DNA of 64,000 nt from Collybiopsis luxurians FD-317 M1 (lineage: Eukaryota > Basidiomycota > Agaricomycetes > Agaricales > Omphalotaceae), in NCBI GenBank assembly GCA_000827265.1, contig KN834758.1:62001-126000 (forward strand), given 5' to 3'. The notes under the pieces are model-generated. The model saw only the letters and a list, made by a program, of their open reading frames with translations, had not been told where the DNA came from and ran no database searches. Positions 57,474-64,000 of this stretch are shown here, piece after piece. Numbering within the stretch: the first letter of the stretch is position 1; each line of letters begins with the position of its first letter. The position numbers and the translations under genes are program-made.

Positions 57474-58828
57474 CTACGAGCGACTACCACTTCCTATGGC
57501 ATTGCGAAGTCCAAGCACCCGACGAACATCAGAAGTGAAGCGTAGAGAATCCAGTACAGGGAGCAAATCTAGCAAGGCCTCGTCAGATGGATCATGCGTC
57601 CATCCTTCTATAGGTATGCCATTGGCTGGGTAATAAATGAGAATCGGCGGGGATTGGGATAGAATCAGACTCACCTTCATTGACTTTGTAACTAATGGGA
57701 GAATTGTCGACGAGACAAACACGCGCAAGATCGGTTTCGACGATAGAAAGATCCTTGGTGTAAGAACCGTTCGGTAATTGTGTACATGACTGTATCGGAT
57801 CGGCATCTATCAAAGCAGGAATCCAGCAAGAAATGAGAACTTACATCTCTGAAAAGCCGATGTTCCAGGATACCTCGACCAGCGTCCAACCAGTCAATGA
57901 CTGGATCTGCGTATTCTTGCATGGACGCGGTAAAAATTACTAGTGTATACCAGCCAGATACCTGCAAGGGATGTGATCGGAAACACGGCACAAGAAGGCG
58001 AAAGAGGCGAAAGATGCGCACTGTTCGAAGAAAAAAGTCCACAAACGGTCTTTTGTAGACGTGATACAGCGTACTCTTGCCACCCAGCATGACTTCCACA
58101 ACATGACCCGGACCACCTTTCCGAGAGCCGAATGAACCAAATAGGCCAGAGCTGGTAGCAGAGCTAATAGGCCGGGAAGTGGAATGAATAAGAGTTTCGT
58201 CGAGATCGAGTACAAGAATTTTCTGGGAATGAAATGGAGTTTTCCGCGCTGCAAGTACTGGGGTGGCTGACCGAGTACTTGAAGCTGAATCTGTGGGCGG
58301 ATGAAGGGTGATATTAGGGAGATTCTGCCTTGGTTCTGGAGGTATTGGGTCGGAATTGGTATGTGTGAGGAAAGTGGTGGAATTTTGACTTCGAGCGGTT
58401 GGTGGAGGTGAATCATCATCGGAACTCTCTGTACCTTCTTCGAGCAGCAGAGGCTTCACGGAAACCTTGTTGCGCTGCAAAGCAGAAGGAACTAAAGAAG
58501 CCCATGCAGAACGAAGTGTATCCCAAGCCAATGCAAGGATTCTGAGCAGAAAGATTCTGCTGATGATAGATTCTGGGTGTTTCTGGCGCGCCGTTTCTGC
58601 TGAAGAGCCAGACGCCGTTGTGAGTCCGGCGACTGAAGGGGATGAGTAGGAACGTTTGGGATGTCCTGAGGAGGCGGGAGGTCGGGCGAAGAGAAAAGAC
58701 CTAGCTGACCAGGTCTTGACCCGTTTGAGGGGGACCTCTGAGTTGGGCGAAAGTTGTGGGGTTGATGGGGGAGTCTTGGGGGAGGCCAATACATCGAACT
58801 GGCGGGAAAGATAAGTCAGAGAATTCAT
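57474..58828 (-). CDS. NEM1: NEM1/Dullard-type HAD protein phosphatase
   Basis: Catalytic subunit of the nuclear envelope/ER phosphatase (with Spo7) that activates the lipin Pah1 and so controls phospholipid versus triacylglycerol synthesis. The start ATG at 58828 gives [20 protein letters not shown]; further in-frame upstream codons begin only with TTG. The N-terminal half is Ser/Pro-rich with one hydrophobic stretch ([17 protein letters not shown]) for membrane attachment. The catalytic domain has [13 protein letters not shown] (D-x-D-x-T), [68 protein letters not shown] and [20 protein letters not shown]. It ends [12 protein letters not shown]. Three introns. The Nem1 assignment over other CTD-like phosphatases rests on the N-terminal hydrophobic segment. 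Confidence 0.88.
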
Positions 58829-59001
58829 GGCCTTCTCTGCTACCCCAACGTCGCTCTGACTTCCCAAAAGCTTGAATCAATGAAAAAGCGAGGATATGAA
58901 TTTCTAGCAGGTAGAACGAATGAAAGCCATCCTCGGGCAAGACCAGGTTCAATTCATTTTATTTATTAATGAATTTCTCACAGCTATAGTATACATAAAA
59001 T

Positions 59002-59466
59002 TCAATCGTACAAAATACACCATTCAAGACTCTCAAGGTAATCCTGGTCCAATTCCCGGAGCACAGACTGGGTAGTTGAGTTAGACAAGGTAAAATAAAA
59101 TAAAAAAAGCCAAGGGTGCGCTGACCTTCTGGCTCGGTCGCGGCACAGTCGTTCTCGCACCGGGAGACCAGATAATCGCATAAGATGTCTACAGAACACG
59201 TTTCTATGTGCTAGCAATTACTTTATAGCCAATCAACTCACCCAGACAACTATTGCAGCTCCTGTAATACTAATCAGAGAAGACACTATTGGTCCCGGTT
59301 GTTGTTGTACCTTACGGGAAAGTGTGTGCAACGTGCTTGCGGTACGACAAGACGTTACTGAGCGACCGATTGTTAGACGTGAAAGCATTGGAAAGGGCAG
59401 ACTCCTCGAGACAACCATTATAAGCATGGCTGCCAGGACACGTCTGGAATCCAAGTGTAATGACAT
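59002..59466 (-). CDS. Small predicted mitochondrial membrane protein, function unknown
   Basis: Not recognised. From the ATG at 59466 it reads MSLHLDSRRVLAAMLIMVVS and RLTIGRSVTSCRTASTLHTL, an Arg/Ser/Thr-rich leader of mitochondrial type, then a membrane segment (IVSSLISITGAAIVVW). Splicing from a GTGAGT donor to the acceptor after TTCTGTAG gives TSYAIIWSPGARTTVPRPSQ. A second intron leads to SVLRELDQDYLESLEWCILY and the stop at 59002. About 118 residues. The two introns and the coherent protein speak for a real gene, but the splice choices are mine. It lies 114 bp from the divergent ASX-domain gene. Confidence 0.55.
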
Positions 59467-59580
59467 TCCATGTTCTCGTCGAATTCCAGAACCTACAGTT
59501 GGGCCAGGGTTGGGCTGGAGCCTAGGAAGTTAACCGAAATCATCGCACGTGCACCTGCTCTTTTCCTCACCACTACCGTC

Positions 59581-60799
59581 ATGGCTGAAAGACCACGACG
59601 CACAGCTCGCAAACCTGCAAGGTTCTTGCAGGATGATCATGTCCCATCCAGTTCCAAGCGCAAAGCCAAGGAAATTGCAGACGATGATGCTGATCTTGAC
59701 AAATTGCTCAAAGCACCAAAAAGCAAGTTGACGAGCATGAATTTACCAGTGCGTAGGTATCAGCAAACACCTCTCCTTCTTCTTGTCAATGTCCGAAATG
59801 AACAGGATATTATCAATGCTTCATCTTGGGAAATGCTTTCGTTTGAATCCCGTGCCCGTCTTGCCAAATTACTCCCTCCAACTGCATTTGCTGACTATCA
59901 AACAACTCTCGATCCAAATCATCCTTCCCGAGCCCACAAAGACGCGTCAGACTTTAACTCCATGGCTATGGAACCCTCTCAGTCATCCTCGAGTTCCCGT
60001 CTCGCAGACCTAGTGCTTCCTTCTTTGTTCACAGATCCACATTTCTTGGCCGCATCACGCACTTTTCAGGACCACCTGTATTCTGGCTGGCTGAAGGATG
60101 ATTTCAAAATCAAGGTATCCAAGTACGAGGAGGGTATAAGGGATGGAACTTTGGCTGCTCCATGGAAAGATGAAGAATGGGAAAAGGACCATCCACCGCC
60201 TAAGGATGAGGCGCCGACGTTCTCACCCCCCAAATCCCGCAAAAATGCGAGAGCTGGGTCAGTTTGTTTGAACAATTTCTTTTCGTGCATACTCAAAATT
60301 GAATTATCTGCTGAGCAGTACTGTAGATCTCAAGTCGGTCGTTCGAGCTGGGGATATCATTTCCTACAGACACAACTTTTCTGCGCTTGATATTCTTGTG
60401 GAGAAAGATGTTCTTGTTGGTCTAGTTCAATATATGTTTGCAAAACTTTTGCTGAATGCTGAATACGCAAAGGTCCATTCTATCAATACGGATCGTTCGA
60501 TCACTGTCCTGGTAGAATCGGGGACAGCTCAGCATCTGCCACCGTACCTAGTGATGCCTGGTCCTCCGGATCCTGTGCCTCCTATTCAAAGTATGGACGT
60601 TTCCTCTCCGGGAATGCTTGAAACAGGAATTCTTGATCTTGACGGACGAGTGGAACGAACAAAGCGGCCAAATGGCAATGCTTGGAAGTCATTCACAGTA
60701 TATCGTTGGAGGCAGACTGTATTGCCCGATGATAATAAGGGCGGTCGCGAGCAAACCGGTACACTGCATTATCTTCGAAGTACGATACATGATGCATAA
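59581..60799 (+). CDS. ASX-homology (DEUBAD) domain protein
   Basis: The ATG at 59581 gives MAERPRRTARKPARFLQDDH, a basic likely nuclear leader. After an intron the ASX-homology domain follows: LTSMNLP(V)DIINASSWEML, RARLAKLLPPTAFADYQ, FTDPHFLAASRTFQDHLYSG and WLKDDFKIKVSKYEEGIRDG. This matches the layout of the ASXL DEUBAD (helix pair, NEF-like loop here DPHF, then the long helix). Further on: VVRAGDIISYRHNFSALDIL, SITVLVESGTAQHLPPYLVM and KSFTVYRWRQTVLPDD. About 370 residues. DEUBAD domains bind and regulate the UCH deubiquitinases BAP1 and UCH37, and such an enzyme is the next gene, convergent at 80 bp. That link is inference. Introns near 59,755 and 60,256 are clear; the one near 60,415 is likely. 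Confidence 0.8.
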
Positions 60800-60879
60800 C
60801 ATAGGGTATGAAGATGACTTTACAGATAGCATGTACAGTATGTGTATTACAAGATGGTACAATCTTTTGGCCAAAAAAG

Positions 60880-62515
60880 CTACTTTCTGCGTGAGGATGT
60901 TGGTTTCCAGTCTTCGTCGTTATCTTCAGCTGCATCTGGTAATTCGTCCTCTTCCTCAGGATCGTGATATGTTGTCTTCACTTTCGTTTCATGCGCCCGC
61001 CCTTCATTGCTTTTTGCTTTCTTCGTAACCTTCTTCCCGCTGTCGAGAAAGACATCTAGAAGGCCTTCCATGTGCAAGGATTTGACATATTCAACAATAA
61101 ATGGTTCATAATCATGAGTCCGTTTAATGTGTTCCGTCTTATCGATGAAATGGTTTGAGATTTCCAGCCGAGCGAGGTAATAGAAGAAAAAAAAACTCAC
61201 CCAATCGTCAGTAGCTCTACGCACTTCATCTTCCAAGCCTACCTTTGTTCGGAGTGCTTCTCTGACTGAATTCTCCCACATCTTTGGAAGCATATCTGGG
61301 GCCGCACTCATGATTTCTATATCGCGCTCCATGCGCTGAGCGCCCGCTGAGAGAAGCCTTCGTCCTGGAGAATCAGCTGTAAATGCATCATTCGCCATGG
61401 CCAACAGCTCTGGGTCAACCTATGTAGCATAAATTTCGACCTGAGGAAATCAAATGGACAAGTGCACAGAACTTGCCTGAGCTTCCCAATTCGTGACATT
61501 ATTCTTCCTGAGCTCATTCTCGATGGTCTGCCGTTCTTTGACCCACCAGTACCATTCATCGTGCGCCTGCTCATAAGCCCCATCTATAATAGCAAGGAGA
61601 CTGAACCGTATATTCGCAGCTTCTTCGCTCGCTCCTCCACCATATTTTTCCATTTTCATTCTGAGCGCAGGCCTGGCCACGTCTAACCATGTAGCATTTT
61701 CTGATGAAAGCTCGCCAACTTCTAACGGGAACGGCTTCAAACCGTCAAGTTCCCAGACCTTGCCCGCAACAGAGGTATAGCCAATATAATGGTAAGCTTC
61801 TTCGAGATCCTCGAGCGCAGAGCCATTGGTAGGTGCGCCGTTAACAGCCTCTGCTTCTGGTTTCGCTTTTGTTGGTTTAGCTTTGGGGCCTTTTTTACTT
61901 GGTTGCTGCACAGGTTTCGCTTTCGCTTTCATTTTCTGGGCGTCGAGGGTAGTGGAAGCAATAGTGTTCAGAGAGCCGCGAAGGTCCGCTGGACTAGGAG
62001 CAAACAACGTAAGTATGCAGCAGTCTCCACCAACATAAACCCTTACCGAGCGAAAGAGTTGTGGGCATTGCGAATGAATGTGGAATTTGTGACCGCAAGA
62101 CCTTTCATCTGTTCAGGTTTTGGGGAGGAAATCATGCGTAAAGGTAACATTTACTCACTACTGGAGACATTTCTTTTGTTTCATTTTTAAACTGCTCCAA
62201 GTGCTCGCCCAGGTGTACGGACGGACAGTTGAGCAGGACGTTGAGAAACGCAAAAGTACCGCAAGCATCTGCCGACAACTGATTCGCGAACCAGACTTGC
62301 TCCGGAGTCTCGAATTCTGTGGGCTGAAGGACTTCATCTCTCCAGTTAAAGCAAAAGATGAGGCCATGGGGCTTGAGATGGTCAGTTGCCCATGGTTCAA
62401 TGTCATATAATTCCACCAAAGAGAGCTTTTCGACTCCTAATTTGCGAGTTAATGAGGTGAATACCCCTGGATCAGATTCAAGTACTCCAAAAGGTGGGCC
62501 ACCAACGAGGTCCAT
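60880..62515 (-). CDS. Ubiquitin C-terminal hydrolase, UCH37/BAP1 type (peptidase C12)
   Basis: Cysteine deubiquitinase. The ATG at 62515 gives MDLVGGPPFGVLESDPGVFT, then LSLVELYDIEPWATDHLKPH and GLIFCFNWRDE. Oxyanion Gln and catalytic Cys: FANQLSADACGTFAFLNVLL (Q-x5-C). Then MKGLAVTNSTFIRNAHNSFA, followed by a Lys/Pro/Ala-rich insert (KAKAKPVQQPSKKGPKAKPT) in the crossover-loop region. The catalytic His and Asp are in YHYIGYTSVAGKVWELDGLK. The long C-terminal part with DYEPFIVEYVKSLHMEGLLD resembles the ULD tail of UCH37/BAP1, and a basic/acidic end (EDNDEDWKPTSSRRK) follows. About 480 residues, longer than UCH37. It could belong to the 26S proteasome, INO80 or a PR-DUB-like complex; the neighbouring ASX-domain gene favours the last. 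Confidence 0.88.
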
Positions 62516-62972
62516 GGCGAGAGTTATTCCTCAGAAATAGCTTTGCCGGAGCCTGTCTATGTCTATGAACGTTAAAGATGTGTCGATAGACAGGCTGGTT
62601 CTCGGAATATTATGTGAAGATTAACGCGAGCAGTAATGCCGGATAAGATGGGCCAATACAGCTAGGGAGATCTATATCAAGAACAGGATAAACAAGTCAG
62701 AGTATTAAAGATCCTACTGGGATGGAGCTTTTGCGGGTGGGCTACGCGTGGTTTGCCAAGCCTGAAGCGGATGGTTCTAAGCCAAACGTTGAATCAAGAT
62801 GTGATGGGTGGGAGAGGAAAAAAGGACGCGATGTACGCGAGCTGCTCACCGCGGTGGGAGTTGGGAATGAGAGCGGGTTGGGCGTCCAATTAGACGCCCA
62901 AAGAGTCTTCCCCCACGAGCGCTAACTCATCCTCCTGTTTCCTATCATCTTCCACTCTCATCTTACACCATA
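62516..62972. promoter_or_regulatory. Divergent promoter region, UCH (-) / MOB1 (+)
   Basis: 457 bp between start codons. CT-rich in the last 40 bases before MOB1. No gene seen. Confidence 0.4.
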
Positions 62973-64000
62973 ATGTCTTCTTTCTTTGGGCTGTGAGTAA
63001 TTTGGACATTACCCAATATGCTACTGATATCCGATTATGTTTGTCAGTGGCAAAACGAGAACCTTCAAACCTCGCAAAGACGTTCCAGAAGGTACAAAGC
63101 AATATCAGCTCAGGAAGTATGCTGAGGCGACGCTGGTAGGTTGTTCTTTCAAGGATCCAAACTCTATCCCTCATTTACTTTCGGTTCATTATTATCTGTT
63201 TAGGGGTCGGGTAACCTTAGGCTTGCGGTGCAACTACCAGATGGGGAGGATCTGAATGAGTGGTTGGCGGTACATGGTGTGTTTATTGGCATATCTGTGC
63301 TTGTTTTCCAATCAAAACCAAATGACGAACTAGCGGTGGACTTCTTCAATCATTTAAACATGCTATACGGCACTGTAACTGAATTCTGTACCCGTCAAGA
63401 GGTGAATTTTACCGCGGAGTTGTTTAGGTCAATTTTTGAACGCTTGCTCTAGTGCCCAATAATGTCAGCCGGTCCAAGGTCATATTCTCCTTGTTATCGT
63501 GTTTCCATATGTGCCTTTACCTTTTGCGCAGATATGAATATCTATGGGAGGATAATGTCAAGTATAAACGTCCAACCAAGCTACCGGCTCCCGAGTACGT
63601 TGATGCCCTTATGAACTGGGTTCAAACCCTTCTTGAAGATGAAGCAGTGTTCCCAAATAAGATTGGTGCGAAGCGACAAAAACTGTGTATGTGGAGCCTC
63701 TTGTTTACCTCCTTCCTCCTCTAGGGGTGCCGTTTCCCAAGAACTTCCGGGACACTGTGCGCACGATTGTCCGTCGTTTATTTCGAGTCTATGCACACAT
63801 ATACAGCAATCACTTTGATCATATATGTGCATTAGGGATCGAAGGTCCGTGCTCTTCTTCCGGCCGCCCTTCTACGGTGCTAAACGCCTCATCTTTTAGC
63901 CCACCTCAACACTAGCTACCGGCATTTCTTCCTGTTCATAAATGAGGTAAAGAGTTGTTGGTCCCAATCTTATTTTTTTCTGATGTCAAGCACAGTTTGA
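62973..64000 (+). CDS. MOB1: MOB1 kinase activator (3' end cut by window edge)
   Basis: Adaptor that binds and activates NDR/LATS kinases in mitotic exit and septation. Exon 1 from the ATG at 62973 is MSSFFGL, joining to [40 protein letters not shown] and [13 protein letters not shown]. Then [18 protein letters not shown], the zinc-binding CPIMSAGPR across introns, [38 protein letters not shown] and [20 protein letters not shown] with [19 protein letters not shown]. The last exon visible is [16 protein letters not shown], followed by a donor at about 63,947; the final exon lies outside the window. The zinc ligands visible are Cys (TEFC, CPIMS) and His (YAHIYSNHF). Confidence 0.94.

Noticed and set aside
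1..64000. tRNA, rRNA and CRISPR features
   Set aside because: No cloverleaf with a convincing B-box, no rRNA-like blocks and no regular spacer-repeat array were found by eye. A tRNAscan run would settle the tRNA question.

Overview
This window is nuclear DNA from a filamentous basidiomycete, most likely a mushroom-forming Agaricomycete. The evidence is the dense protein coding on both strands, short introns of about 48-60 bp in nearly every gene, exons as small as 12-30 bp, and family types such as a division-1 chitin synthase, F-box proteins of the agaric type, a basidiomycete GST-like protein and an ASX-homology protein. I count 29 protein-coding genes. One is cut by the left edge (SEC7) and one by the right edge (MOB1). 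No rRNA, tRNA or CRISPR array was recognised by eye, and no autonomous transposase gene was found. Gene models were built by joining reading frames across GT-AG (and two GC-AG) introns, using family conservation as guide. Some small junctions remain approximate.

Layout, left to right (strand in brackets): SEC7 Arf-GEF [-, partial]; a repeat-rich island holding a class II aldolase gene [+] and a 519-bp MITE; a tandem RING-H2 E3 protein [-]; deoxyhypusine synthase [+]; a divergent 14-3-3 [-]; an aromatic/2-aminoadipate-type aminotransferase [-]; a six-knuckle CCHC protein [+]; COQ10 [+]; a GST-like protein [-]; chitin synthase [+]; a small RING protein [-]; a Spo12-like protein [-]; an F-box protein [+]; Rheb GTPase [+]; GH2 beta-mannosidase [-]; SMC5 [+]; an orphan Ser/Pro-rich protein [-]; an MFS anion/vitamin permease-like gene [-]; an AlaX-type tRNA-editing protein [+]; a second paralogous MFS gene [+]; CK2 beta [+]; U1A/U2B''-type RRM protein [-]; LAG1 ceramide synthase [+]; SNF7 [+]; NEM1-like phosphatase [-]; a small membrane protein [-]; an ASX/DEUBAD protein [+]; a UCH-family deubiquitinase [-]; and MOB1 [+, partial].

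Most genes are conserved housekeeping functions: secretion and ESCRT, translation-factor modification, cell wall, TOR signalling, chromosome maintenance, splicing, sphingolipid synthesis and mitotic exit. They do not form one pathway. The most interesting functional linkage is at 59.6-62.5 kb. There a protein with an ASX-like DEUBAD domain and a BAP1/UCH37-type deubiquitinase are convergent neighbours 80 bp apart. DEUBAD proteins are the known activating or inhibiting partners of exactly this deubiquitinase class, so the pair is a candidate fungal PR-DUB-like module.

Other notable points are two GC-AG introns (one in frame and stop-free in deoxyhypusine synthase), three consecutive microexons in the second MFS gene, a duplicated MFS pair around the editing-factor gene with start codons only 26 bp apart, and a repeat family plus a perfect 26-bp inverted repeat that frames the aldolase gene.
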